DNA of 25,118 bases, taken from a virus. The position numbers and the translations under genes were made by a program. The notes under the pieces are model-generated. The model had not been told where the DNA came from and searched no databases. It saw only the letters and a list, made by a program, of their open reading frames with translations. The first letter of the stretch is position 1. Each line of letters opens with the position of its first letter. Positions 18,846 through 25,024 of this stretch are shown piece after piece. The DNA lies in IMG/VR virus record IMGVR_UViG_3300022848_000063, positions 1 to 25,118 of that record; one strand, 5' to 3'.

Positions 18846-19130
18846 TTACTTATTTTTCCATTCTGGATAATCTTTGTATATTTGAGGCATGTTTTTCTTT
18901 ATCATTCTTGAAACATCTACTTTTGATATATTATAATATTTCTGTCCATCAACAGGATATCTCCCTGCTTCGTCCATTGTAGGATCTATTATATATTGTC
19001 CATCAAATTCGAACCCTAACATACCATCTGATATTTCACTGATTCTTGGAGATTTTTGAATTTTATTCATTTTAAAATCTTTAGGTAATACAGTTTTGTT
19101 GTGTGATTTTACGTCTATAAATTTACTCAT
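18846..19130 (-). CDS. Small phage protein, unknown function
   Basis: A 94-aa protein with SRISEISDG-like central strands (RISEISDGMLGFEFDGQYII) and a C-terminal helical part (NISKVDVSRMIKKNMPQIYK). Its ATG overlaps the stop of the gene at 19127 by 4 nt, so both are one translational unit. No family is recognised, and no membrane segment or Cys is seen. Confidence 0.55.
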   Translation of the reverse strand: MSKFIDVKSHNKTVLPKDFKMNKIQKSPRISEISDGMLGFEFDGQYIIDPTMDEAGRYPVDGQKYYNISKVDVSRMIKKNMPQIYKDYPEWKNK

Positions 19131-19363
19131 ACTCCTCCATCTCTTGTTGCTTTTACTTGTGCGTCAACTCTTTGAATGTTTCTTTCTCTTTCGTGATAGT
19201 CCTCACGTTTGATACGATCAATCTCATTCATACAACTTGCTTTTCCATCTTCATTAAGTATCTTATTAAAGGTTGTTATTTCTTTACCTTCTAACTCTAT
19301 CTTCCACACTTTATCTTTTTCGAAGATATCATATCCTCGGTATATTCCATCTAATCTTTTCAT
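19127..19363 (-). CDS. Small phage protein, unknown function
   Basis: A 78-aa protein: GIYRGYDIFEKDKVWKIELE, then a Lys/Arg/Asp-rich helix DRIKREDYHERERNIQRVDA. The first half looks like a three-stranded sheet of the kind seen in small phage KTSC- or WYL-like fragments, but no family can be named. A TTGTAT/TATTAT promoter lies 40 nt upstream. Confidence 0.55.
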   Translation of the reverse strand: MKRLDGIYRGYDIFEKDKVWKIELEGKEITTFNKILNEDGKASCMNEIDRIKREDYHERERNIQRVDAQVKATRDGGV

Positions 19364-19402
19364 ATCGCTCCTTTATTAATTAAATTAAACTTATTAAATA
19401 AG

Positions 19403-19430
19403 ATAATAAAATTAAAACAGTAATATACAA
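19403..19430 (-). promoter_or_regulatory. Promoter of the 19.1-19.4 kb gene pair
   Basis: Minus sense TTGTAT (19430-19425), 16 bp, TATTAT (19408-19403), with AAAGGAG before ATG 19363. Related to, but not a copy of, the repeated leader. Confidence 0.5.
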
Positions 19431-19441
19431 TATAATAAACA

Positions 19442-19669
19442 TTAACCTATAGTTTGACTACTATACTGCAATGTAGCTGGATCACATTTATTAGGATCAA
19501 CATCTGATATTATTCTATTACTTGTATCATCTAACCTTCTGCTAAGCAGACTAATAGTGTAATGTAATAAAGTAAATTGTTCTTTAGTTAATACTTTGTT
19601 AAAATCTTTCAACACTTTTTCTTGTTCTTCATCAAGATAAACTGTCAATTTTTTATATTTTTCGGCCAT
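19442..19669 (-). CDS. Small helical protein, possibly ribbon-helix-helix-like
   Basis: A 75-aa protein: KKLTVYLDEEQEKVLKDFNK resembles a short strand and helix A of a ribbon-helix-helix fold, followed by LTKEQFTLLHYTISLLSRRL as helix B, then a polar tail. The match is weak, since the turn motif is not canonical. It overlaps the upstream zinc-binding gene by 17 nt. It could be a small regulator. Confidence 0.5.
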   Translation of the reverse strand: MAEKYKKLTVYLDEEQEKVLKDFNKVLTKEQFTLLHYTISLLSRRLDDTSNRIISDVDPNKCDPATLQYSSQTIG

Positions 19670-19889
19670 TATTATGCTCCTCTATTCGTTTAGGTATTAC
19701 TTTATCCATATCGCATTGATCGCAACACACGCCTTCTTTTGCTAGTGGATCAGGATTATTTCCCCAACCAACAAAACTTTCATTACATAAAACACATACA
19801 AAACTTACACGTGAATTATATTTACCACTTTCCATAGCTTTCGCTTCTTCAGAGTCCATAGGATCTCTCATTATTGGTTTATCAGCCAT
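19653..19889 (-). CDS. Small zinc-finger-like protein
   Basis: A 78-aa protein with VSFVCVLCNESFVGWGNNPD and GVCCDQCDMDKVIPKR: CxxC at residues about 32-35 and CCxxC at about 54-58, a plausible zinc site. An acidic N-terminus (MRDPMDSEEAKAMESG region) precedes it. Overlaps of 8 and 17 nt with neighbours tie it to the operon. The target is unknown. Confidence 0.6.
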   Translation of the reverse strand: MADKPIMRDPMDSEEAKAMESGKYNSRVSFVCVLCNESFVGWGNNPDPLAKEGVCCDQCDMDKVIPKRIEEHNNGRKI

Positions 19890-20097
19890 TTATTCTCGCC
19901 TCCTCTATGTTTATTATTTTTATTCCATATGGTAATTTTTCTACTGGATCATTTTTAGATTTCCATGTAGCTTTATAGACAATAGTGCTTGCTTTAAAGT
20001 CTTTCACATATTGAGCATAATCTTCTTTAGACATTTGCTCTTTGTATTTAGTAAACCAAGTTTTTGCTACGAAGTCTGCAATAAATCTTTTAGACAT
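19882..20097 (-). CDS. Small phage protein, unknown function
   Basis: A 71-aa protein beginning MSKRFIADFVAKTWFTKYKE, with KEDYAQYVKDFKASTIVYKA and a final strand KLPYGIKIINIEEA. It overlaps both neighbours by 8 nt. No family is recognised. Confidence 0.55.
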   Translation of the reverse strand: MSKRFIADFVAKTWFTKYKEQMSKEDYAQYVKDFKASTIVYKATWKSKNDPVEKLPYGIKIINIEEARING

Positions 20098-20512
20098 TAA
20101 CTACCTCCACAATATCATATTTATCTCTCATATTTTTAGAAGGACCTGGCTTTAAACTTATTTGTTTAAAACTAGGCGCAGTATCATGTTCGATAGGTGT
20201 AAACATTACATCAAAACCATAATAACATTCTAAATACCAATCCTGGATATTGCCATGCATTTTATAACTACTAGGTTTAGATCCTAAAGAATATTCTACT
20301 CCCCAATCATGTGGACCTGCTTCAAAACTAACAACAATAATTTTATCACTATTAGAATCACTATTATAATCTTTGTAAAGTGAGATATTAGTTTCCCAAT
20401 CTGGATCCATACCCATTGCTTTACAGTTTTTATCTATTGCAGCTTTAAAACTTCTTGCTGCTGTTAACATATCGACTTTTTGAGTAACAAAGTCTGGTAA
20501 TTTAGATAACAT
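20090..20512 (-). CDS. Conserved-looking phage protein, unknown function
   Basis: A 140-aa protein with a helical N-terminus (MLSKLPDFVTQKVDMLTAAR) and a globular aromatic core: IIVVSFEAGPHDWGVEYSLG and GNIQDWYLECYYGFDVMFTP. The alternating strands and the EAGPHDWG turn suggest a compact alpha/beta domain. I cannot name a family. It lies in an operon with the genes at 19.4-20.9 kb. Confidence 0.55.
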   Translation of the reverse strand: MLSKLPDFVTQKVDMLTAARSFKAAIDKNCKAMGMDPDWETNISLYKDYNSDSNSDKIIVVSFEAGPHDWGVEYSLGSKPSSYKMHGNIQDWYLECYYGFDVMFTPIEHDTAPSFKQISLKPGPSKNMRDKYDIVEVVNV

Positions 20513-20513
20513 A

Positions 20514-20855
20514 TTATTCTCCTTCTTTCATAGGTCTTTCAAGAACTACATTACCTCTTATTGATCTATTTTCTAAAGTAGTTCTGTCAATAGGACCTTG
20601 TCTTTGTTCTAATTTATCAAAACGATTATTCCACCATCTTCTATATCCAGCAGTTGCTCTTTCGTTTATAGGAGATTTTAATGAAATAGCATTTTCGCTA
20701 CATAACATTTCGTAATTATATTGTTGAATAGTCGAATTACTAATTTCAACAGTATCATCTTTAATTAGACCACGAACTATATCCCAATCTAATTTTTCTG
20801 TGCTTGTTCTACTAAATATCTCACCAGTGGTAAGAATTAAGAGTTGTTTATACAT
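20514..20855 (-). CDS. Phage protein, unknown function
   Basis: A 113-aa protein: MYKQLLILTTGEIFSRTSTE at the start, LDWDIVRGLIKDDTVEISNS, and a basic middle AGYRRWWNNRFDKLEQRQGP. No family is recognised. It is the first gene of a run of six overlapping or abutting genes down to 19442. The region upstream has a weak TTGTTT-17-TTTATT pair. Confidence 0.55.
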   Translation of the reverse strand: MYKQLLILTTGEIFSRTSTEKLDWDIVRGLIKDDTVEISNSTIQQYNYEMLCSENAISLKSPINERATAGYRRWWNNRFDKLEQRQGPIDRTTLENRSIRGNVVLERPMKEGE

Positions 20856-20890
20856 ATTCTACCTTTCTATTAATTTATCTTAAAATTAAG

Positions 20891-20919
20891 AATAAAATAA
20901 TTTATATCAATTTAAACAA
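20891..20919 (-). promoter_or_regulatory. Weak promoter candidate at 20.9 kb
   Basis: Minus sense TTGTTT (20919-20914), 17 bp, TTTATT (20896-20891). The -35 matches the repeated series, but the -10 is poor. It would drive the 19.4-20.9 kb operon. Confidence 0.35.
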
Positions 20920-20921
20920 AA

Positions 20922-20987
20922 TTATTTATCACTCCATAATCTTAATAAAACTATTGATATAATGATTGCTAATAAAAAATATTCCAT
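20922..20987 (-). CDS. 21-aa membrane peptide
   Basis: Reads MEYFLLAIIISIVLL then RLWSDK: one hydrophobic span and a charged end. GAGGG lies about 11 nt upstream within the end of the preceding gene, 2 nt from its stop. The size is like other single-span micro-proteins of this genome, but chance cannot be excluded. Confidence 0.4.
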   Translation of the reverse strand: MEYFLLAIIISIVLLRLWSDK

Positions 20988-20989
20988 AT

Positions 20990-21316
20990 TTACATATCCC
21001 TCGATATAGAAATACTAAGATCAGTTTTATTAATAAATGTAAGCAAATACCATACAAAAATATCATATAAACATTGATTAGTTTTACAAAAATGAAGAGA
21101 GGGATCTTGACCCTCATAAGGTGGTTTTGTTTTAGCATATCTTGAAAAAACAAAAGGTTCATAATCACCATCAAAACTAATAGTATCTTCTGTAGAACTA
21201 TCAACAATTTTATCGCCTGCTATTTTTTGAACATAATTATGATATTCATTTTTAATTAATTTCCAATCCTCATTAGAAATATCATTATGTTGATGCCAAA
21301 AATTTGTATATCCCAT
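20990..21316 (-). CDS. Conserved small phage protein (MGYTNFWHQ start)
   Basis: A 108-aa protein whose opening MGYTNFWHQHNDISNEDWKL matches the G-Y-T-x-Y/F-W/F-x-Q start of a small protein family widespread in phages. The function is unknown to me. Later DYEPFVFSRYAKTKPPYEGQ and a Cys-containing stretch HFCKTNQCLYDIFVWYLL follow. An AAAAGGAG site and a promoter with a 5' hairpin leader lie upstream. Another frame overlaps it antisense to this logic and is rejected. Confidence 0.65.
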   Translation of the reverse strand: MGYTNFWHQHNDISNEDWKLIKNEYHNYVQKIAGDKIVDSSTEDTISFDGDYEPFVFSRYAKTKPPYEGQDPSLHFCKTNQCLYDIFVWYLLTFINKTDLSISISRDM

Positions 21317-21343
21317 TTTATTCTCCTTTTTAAGTTAATTAGC

Positions 21344-21418
21344 AACGAGTAGGGAAATATAACTAATACAAAAACTACTCGTTACCAATCTTATAAGTAT
21401 AATTTAACGATTAATCAA
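21344..21418 (-). promoter_or_regulatory. Promoter with hairpin at predicted RNA 5' end
   Basis: Minus sense TTGATT (21418-21413), 17 bp, TATAAG (21395-21390). Six nt later begins a 9-bp perfect inverted repeat, AACGAGTAG (21383-21375) with CTACTCGTT (21352-21344), with a 22-nt loop. The transcript would start with a hairpin, as in the island leaders. It could alternatively be an operator. Confidence 0.55.
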
Positions 21419-21432
21419 ACTATACAATATAA

Positions 21433-21795
21433 TTACTTTTTAAGAGTAAATGTTGCTTTCTCAGATTTGCCAGCTCTGCCGACTTCATCTATAACTTCTA
21501 CAGCAACAAAACCTCTTTCTCTATCCCAATCAAGGTCGATTGTTTTACCACCAGCTGCTAAAAAATCTCTAATCTTCATAGCGTTATTATAAAGATTAAA
21601 TCTTTTCCAGCCACCGCAGCCTTCTCTTTTAGGGTTTTTATCTACACAAACCTGAATTCGAGAATCCTTATCATATTTATAAGTTCCCTTGTAGTCTTTT
21701 GGATCCATAGCTTTAACTTTAGCTTTTGGTTTAACTACCTCAGATTTTGTCTTTTCAGTTACTTTAGGCTTTACAGCCAGATTTATAGTACTCAT
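21433..21795 (-). CDS. Small basic phage protein, unknown function
   Basis: A 120-aa protein: residues 1-35 are Lys/Pro/Val-rich and disordered (VKPKVTEKTKSEVVKPKAKV), followed by a folded part RIQVCVDKNPKREGCGGWKR, FNLYNNAMKIRDFLAAGGKT and LDWDRERGFVAVEVIDEVGR. Lys-tail plus globular domain suggests a nucleic-acid-associated protein. No family is named. It has the TTGTTT/TATAAA promoter upstream and stands directly beside the TATTGG repeat region. Confidence 0.55.
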   Translation of the reverse strand: MSTINLAVKPKVTEKTKSEVVKPKAKVKAMDPKDYKGTYKYDKDSRIQVCVDKNPKREGCGGWKRFNLYNNAMKIRDFLAAGGKTIDLDWDRERGFVAVEVIDEVGRAGKSEKATFTLKK

Positions 21796-21833
21796 ATTCT
21801 ACCTTTCTAGTTAGTTATTATTAATTATTTTAC

Positions 21834-21862
21834 TTTATATATATTAAAATTTAATTAAACAA
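21834..21862 (-). promoter_or_regulatory. Promoter at 21.8 kb
   Basis: Minus sense TTGTTT (21862-21857), 17 bp, TATAAA (21839-21834), with an AAAGG site before ATG 21795. It is the first promoter downstream of the TATTGG repeat region. Confidence 0.6.
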
Positions 21863-21973
21863 TAAAATAAAACAACAAAGAAAACTAAAGTTCCTTTCTA
21901 CTATACGATATTATAAATAAATAAAAATAAAAACAGAAAAAAGTCCTCACGGCAGCCTCGGGATAGAAGTAAA

Positions 21974-22118
21974 GGTATTGGCACTATCTGTCACACCCCC
22001 TACTAGAATCCTTTGATACCAATACAAGGTATTGGCGGTATTGGCACTAGAGAAGTGCCAATACCAGTATTATCCTTTAGTACCAATGATAATAGTCTAA
22101 AAGTATTGGTATTGGCTT
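21974..22118. repeat. TATTGG iteron-like cluster with 12-bp hairpin
   Basis: GGTATTGGCACT occurs at 21974-21985 and 22037-22048, GGTATTGGC at 22028-22036 (tandem with the latter), and TACCAATAC, TACCAATG and a double GTATTGG-TATTGG at 22017, 22081 and 22103-22116. A perfect 12-bp inverted repeat with a 5-nt loop spans 22037-22065. The region between genes is 21796-22187. Such direct and inverted repeats fit a replication origin, operator cluster or attachment site. No gene is seen here apart from the flanking ones; a 15-T run ends near 22153. Confidence 0.6.
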
Positions 22119-22187
22119 CAAAAAGATTTTAGAAAATATTTTTTTTTTTTTTTGAAATCCACTATAGTAAGAATGGCAAGTAACTTT

Positions 22188-22262
22188 TTATATAGTAATA
22201 ATCAAATATAAAATTATTAAAAACATTATAAACACTGCTTTCCTGAAAAACCATAATAACAT
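22188..22262 (-). CDS. 24-aa membrane peptide, homologue of island peptide
   Basis: Starts MLLWFFRKAVFIMFLIIL and ends YLIITI. AAGGGA lies 8-9 nt upstream. Length, the F-R-K at residues 6-8, F11, L15, Y19 and I22 agree with the island peptide at 15940-16014, but this copy uses Trp, Met, Val and Ala. It has normal base composition, including TGG and AGG codons. Relationship is suggestive; short hydrophobic peptides can converge. Confidence 0.5.
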   Translation of the reverse strand: MLLWFFRKAVFIMFLIILYLIITI

Positions 22263-22329
22263 TGTAATATCCCTTAAATTAGTTAAAAACTCTTTATATA
22301 TTAGATTAATTAATTGAGAACAAGTATAA

Positions 22330-22656
22330 TTACTGTTCGTTCCTATTTATTTCAAGAACGGATAATACTCCTGAAACAACGTTATTTGCTTCAGCTGTAA
22401 TTGACAAACTTTCAGCTTCCTGTAGGATCAACGGCCCTTTCAACAAGTTTGTTGAAGTATTACTCAAGATAGTTTCCACAGCAGTATTATAACTTGTAAC
22501 AAGATTATTAGCAGTAACAGTAACTTGTACATTAGCTCCAATATTAACAGCTTGAATAGTTTTAATAATAGCCCGAGTATCAGAGGGTACCGTGTAAAGT
22601 AAATTGGCTGTATTATTAGCTAAAGCAAACATTTGATTTTTATATATATTTGCCAT
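22330..22656 (-). CDS. Small virion-like beta-sandwich protein
   Basis: A 108-aa protein rich in Asn, Thr, Val and Leu with regular beta alternation (QAVNIGANVQVTVTANNLVT, then LILQEAESLSITAEANNVVS and GVLSVLEINRNEQ). The TVPSDTRAIIKTI segment resembles small phage proteins of neck or fibre-network type. It has no Cys, signal peptide or membrane helix. Start ATG directly follows the stop of the 56-aa gene (TAAATG), with GGAGG just inside that gene. Virion role inferred. Confidence 0.6.
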   Translation of the reverse strand: MANIYKNQMFALANNTANLLYTVPSDTRAIIKTIQAVNIGANVQVTVTANNLVTSYNTAVETILSNTSTNLLKGPLILQEAESLSITAEANNVVSGVLSVLEINRNEQ

Positions 22657-22827
22657 TTATCCTCCTAATAACCATACTTGTCTTTCTCTCTCATCATTTA
22701 CGTCTTTTGGATAAGTAGAGTTTAAAATTTTTACCATGTCTTGTAAGTCTTCAATTAATTGATTAAATTCATTTTGTTGATACTTTTCAGGTGCAGAATT
22801 TAAACGTGAAATAGGTATCTTAGCCAT
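22657..22827 (-). CDS. 56-aa small conserved phage protein
   Basis: Begins MAKIPISRLNSAPEKYQQNE and ends ERERQVWLLGG. A short N-terminal linker, a helix (EFNQLIEDLQDMVKILN) and a terminal W-L/F-L-G motif are typical of tiny proteins next to small virion or tail proteins in marine phages. It abuts the downstream gene at TAAATG. Function unknown. Confidence 0.6.
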   Translation of the reverse strand: MAKIPISRLNSAPEKYQQNEFNQLIEDLQDMVKILNSTYPKDVNDERERQVWLLGG

Positions 22828-22868
22828 ATTGCTATGGTATTTTAAATTTTATAACTTGTACAGCAGAA

Positions 22869-23033
22869 CTATTTTTGTTCGCTGACTTCTTTTATTTCTC
22901 GTTCAACAGTTTTTATCCCTTTAGAGATATTAACCATTTCAACTGTTACTGCTCCATTAGCAAGTAATTCGCTAGCCCATTGTGCTTCTAGCTTCATCTT
23001 GTGGTTCAGTCTTTCCATCAGAGCTTCGCTCAT
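22869..23033 (-). CDS. 54-aa small helical protein
   Basis: Begins MSEALMERLNHKMKLEAQWA, continues SELLANGAVTVEMVNISKGI and ends EVSEQK. Two amphipathic helices around an N-G turn. The AQWASELLANGA pattern looks familiar from marine phages, but no function is known to me. It overlaps the end of the 80-aa gene by 62 nt in another frame; both frames look protein-like. Confidence 0.55.
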   Translation of the reverse strand: MSEALMERLNHKMKLEAQWASELLANGAVTVEMVNISKGIKTVEREIKEVSEQK

Positions 23034-23214
23034 ATTTGTACTCCTCTATAGTTAGATAGTTGGCTTCCTCTGGTTGATCTTTCGTTTGATCTTCCCATTT
23101 AAAGGTACCAACGTGCTCAGCCCACAGAGCTTTTGATGCTGAATCTAAATTGTCAGATTCAACAAGCCCTTTGGCGTAATAACCACAACGCCAAAACTGA
23201 AAATATACTAACAT
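22972..23214 (-). CDS. 80-aa phage protein, C-terminus overlaps next gene
   Basis: Begins MLVYFQFWRCGYYAKGLVES, continues DNLDSASKALWAEHVGTFKW and ends EARSTMG. The aromatic start and acidic helix look genuine; the last 20 residues overlap the 54-aa gene and may be incidental. No clear ribosome site is visible. No family is recognised. Confidence 0.45.
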   Translation of the reverse strand: MLVYFQFWRCGYYAKGLVESDNLDSASKALWAEHVGTFKWEDQTKDQPEEANYLTIEEYKYERSSDGKTEPQDEARSTMG

Positions 23215-23253
23215 TATATGAAACTGTTAGCATGTTTATAGTGTTTTGTAAAG

Positions 23254-23793
23254 CTAATTAAACCACACAGGTATATCATTTTTCCAGGTTGCAAACTCAC
23301 GTTTGTGAGCCCTGTAGAAACTTCGATAAGCAGTAACAGGATCATCGTCCCTCTGGCAATCTTCAGGCATACACTGTGGAAACTTTAATAGATTAATTCC
23401 ATTATCAATATTTTTAGGAATATTGCAAAGAGCACTGCTTAATTTCGTATAAGTCAAATGAGTTTTTTTATATCTTTTACTGTATTCAGAACATAGATGA
23501 ATCCATAATTCGTATAACCAAACATAGTTATCTCTGTGATTCCTGACCCATTTATTACTAGGATGATTTACATGAGTTGCTTTATATAAGACGTTTTCGA
23601 GGCCATTGTCTAAAGTCCATACTCGTACTTGCGTCTTACCACTCTTGCTTGATCCACGGCCCTCTATGCCATCTAAAAGCCGGTGTGCTGTCGATAGTAG
23701 CTGCGCATACTCTATAATCATTTTAAGAACGTGCTTATCACAATGATAAGAAGCACATATCTTAGGGTCTTTATCTAAATAAAAAATGTTCAT
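23254..23793 (-). CDS. Conserved phage protein (DPK-CDKHVLKM family)
   Basis: A 179-aa protein with the strongly conserved-looking start MNIFYLDKDPKICASYHCDK, HVLKMIIEYAQLLSTAHRLL, then THVNHPSNKWVRNHRDNYVW and a C-terminal DDPVTAYRSFYRAHKREFAT. Members with the same D-x-D-P...HCDKHVVKMI-E-x-AQ-x-LSTAHR pattern occur in many cyanophages and T4-like phages. Several His, Cys, Asp and Arg residues are positioned as if catalytic or metal-binding. I cannot state its reaction; an activity on nucleic acid is a guess. It abuts the upstream gene. Confidence 0.7.
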   Translation of the reverse strand: MNIFYLDKDPKICASYHCDKHVLKMIIEYAQLLSTAHRLLDGIEGRGSSKSGKTQVRVWTLDNGLENVLYKATHVNHPSNKWVRNHRDNYVWLYELWIHLCSEYSKRYKKTHLTYTKLSSALCNIPKNIDNGINLLKFPQCMPEDCQRDDDPVTAYRSFYRAHKREFATWKNDIPVWFN

Positions 23794-24051
23794 TTAATAC
23801 CACACATTTTTTCCATCGATGACTAAGTTCTCTACTTTATGAACTTCTCTATTAGGACTATCTTCATAGAAACTATCCTCAATTTCTTCTAATCCATAAA
23901 TTCTTTCGTCAGAAAAAATTTCTTGGCAATCTTCAGATTTAGCTAATTCTTTAAATCTATCTTTTCCAAAATCCCATAACTCTTGATCAACGATATTATA
24001 TTCTTTTTCGCAAGGTGTAATTACTGAAAACTTAATCTTTACTTTTGTCAT
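23794..24051 (-). CDS. Small acidic phage protein, unknown function
   Basis: An 85-aa protein: strands KVKIKFSVITPCEKEYNIVD, an acidic helix FKELAKSEDCQEIFSDERIY and a last strand VENLVIDGKNVWY. Its stop is adjacent to the next ATG with no gap. AAAGGAT precedes its ATG. No family is recognised. Confidence 0.55.
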   Translation of the reverse strand: MTKVKIKFSVITPCEKEYNIVDQELWDFGKDRFKELAKSEDCQEIFSDERIYGLEEIEDSFYEDSPNREVHKVENLVIDGKNVWY

Positions 24052-24055
24052 AATA

Positions 24056-24322
24056 TTATCCTTTTATTAAATTAACTTGAGTATTTTCATATTGATTATT
24101 ATTTTTATCAAAATAAAACATAGCTTTGTTTTCATATTCACCTTGAAACTCTTTTACTGGATAATCCATTTTTATTTCTACTAAATGTTTATCATTTTTT
24201 TTAGAGTTAGTGACACAAGTTCCTGTCATATAAGATAAATTAACATCTTTACCATCAGCTACTTCGTGATAATGTGTATCAAAACGATATTTATTTTTAA
24301 CAACACAATCTTTTATATTCAT
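24056..24322 (-). CDS. Small phage protein, unknown function (start revised)
   Basis: The frame extends to ATG 24364, but a strong AGGAG lies 6-7 nt before the ATG at 24322 (MNIKDCVVKNKYRFDTHYHE), giving 88 aa and removing the overlap with the upstream gene. The body is beta-rich (GKDVNLSYMTGTCVTNSKKN, then HLVEIKMDYPVKEFQGEYEN). Two Cys. No family is recognised. Confidence 0.6.
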   Translation of the reverse strand: MNIKDCVVKNKYRFDTHYHEVADGKDVNLSYMTGTCVTNSKKNDKHLVEIKMDYPVKEFQGEYENKAMFYFDKNNNQYENTQVNLIKG

Positions 24323-24323
24323 T

Positions 24324-24521
24324 TTATTCTCCTTTCTGATATTGACATATATATCCATTAACATATAAGTCGTTGTATTTATTACTATTATTATTTCTAA
24401 ATTCTATATTTTTTTCGTACCAATTAAAACAAGATAACTCTTTATAAGAAATTATTTTGCGTAACTCATAATCATTTCCGTTATTGAGAATTACTATCAG
24501 GTACAGTATAACTGTTTTCAT
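24324..24521 (-). CDS. Small exported Cys-pair protein
   Basis: A 65-aa protein with a hydrophobic start (MKTVILYLIVILNN) and two Cys far apart (KELSCFNWYEKN and NGYICQYQKGE). This is the same general layout as the exported protein at 9181-9393 and may form one disulphide outside the cytoplasm. Its start overlaps the end of the lipoprotein gene by 41 nt. Function unknown. Confidence 0.5.
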   Translation of the reverse strand: MKTVILYLIVILNNGNDYELRKIISYKELSCFNWYEKNIEFRNNNSNKYNDLYVNGYICQYQKGE

Positions 24522-24615
24522 GTTTTATCAATTGTTTAAGAACAGTCGTGTAAGGGTTAAAATCGTAATCCTTGACACAACCTACTAACAATATAAATAC
24601 TATAATTAACTTCAT
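24481..24615 (-). CDS. 44-aa putative lipoprotein
   Basis: Begins MKLIIVFILLVGCVKDYDFN; LLVGC at residues 9-13 is a lipobox, so lipid attachment at Cys13 is predicted. The mature part is about 32 residues (DYDFNPYTTVLKQLIKHENS). Its ATG overlaps the TGA of the upstream gene (ATGA). A lipoprotein followed by an overlapping exported protein recalls Rz/Rz1 spanins or superinfection-exclusion lipoproteins, but no homology is claimed. Confidence 0.55.
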   Translation of the reverse strand: MKLIIVFILLVGCVKDYDFNPYTTVLKQLIKHENSYTVPDSNSQ

Positions 24616-24986
24616 TTTAATAATTCATCTATCTCTGATCTTATATTTCTTAATTTTTGTATAGTCTTATATTCTAATTGAGAATAATAAGCAGCATTGT
24701 GTTCGTCCATTATTTTCTGATCTATATATACTGAGTAATGTTCAGCGTGTGGTAAAGGTATAAAACTTTGATTACCATGTTCTTTCCTTGATCCACGACC
24801 CTTTAGTCTTATATCGTATCTACCTCGATGTAGATACTTTTTCATAAGATTAATAAATGCCCAACCCTCTTTAGAGTTAGGCACGTTAGTTAAGAAGTGT
24901 ACACAAGCTTTTGCTTTAGCCTTTCGAATAACTTCTTTTCTTTTACGATTAACTTCTGCAAGTACTTTCTTATTTACATCATTCAT
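24612..24986 (-). CDS. Basic phage protein, unknown function
   Basis: A 124-aa protein: a basic helix (NRKRKEVIRKAKAKACVHFL), a central RRYDIRLKGRGSRKEHGNQS-like loop (written YDIRLKGRGSRKEHGNQ) and SFIPLPHAEHYSVYIDQKIM, then a C-terminal helix. The RGRYDIRLKGRG and LPHAEHYSVYI segments look conserved and suited to nucleic-acid binding. No family is recognised. An AGGAG site is 7 nt upstream. Confidence 0.6.
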   Translation of the reverse strand: MNDVNKKVLAEVNRKRKEVIRKAKAKACVHFLTNVPNSKEGWAFINLMKKYLHRGRYDIRLKGRGSRKEHGNQSFIPLPHAEHYSVYIDQKIMDEHNAAYYSQLEYKTIQKLRNIRSEIDELLK

Positions 24987-25024
24987 AAAGCTCCTATCAG
25001 TATTAATATTATTAAAAACTCCAT
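24983..25024 (-). CDS. Possible 13-aa hydrophobic peptide
   Basis: MEFLIILILIGAL, with a TAATG junction to the gene upstream and an ATGA junction to the gene downstream. Either a very short membrane peptide or a fortuitous frame that keeps ribosomes coupled. Confidence 0.3.
   Translation of the reverse strand: MEFLIILILIGAL

Noticed and set aside
20929-21207. A 92-codon minus frame overlapping the MGYTNFWHQ gene
   Set aside because: Very hydrophobic shadow frame with no ribosome site; the overlapping frame has a recognisable family start and a good AAGGAG.
22869-23214. Frameshifted single gene from the overlapping 80-aa and 54-aa frames
   Set aside because: The 54-aa frame has its own ATG and a self-contained helical pattern, so two overlapping genes are the simpler reading, though not proven.
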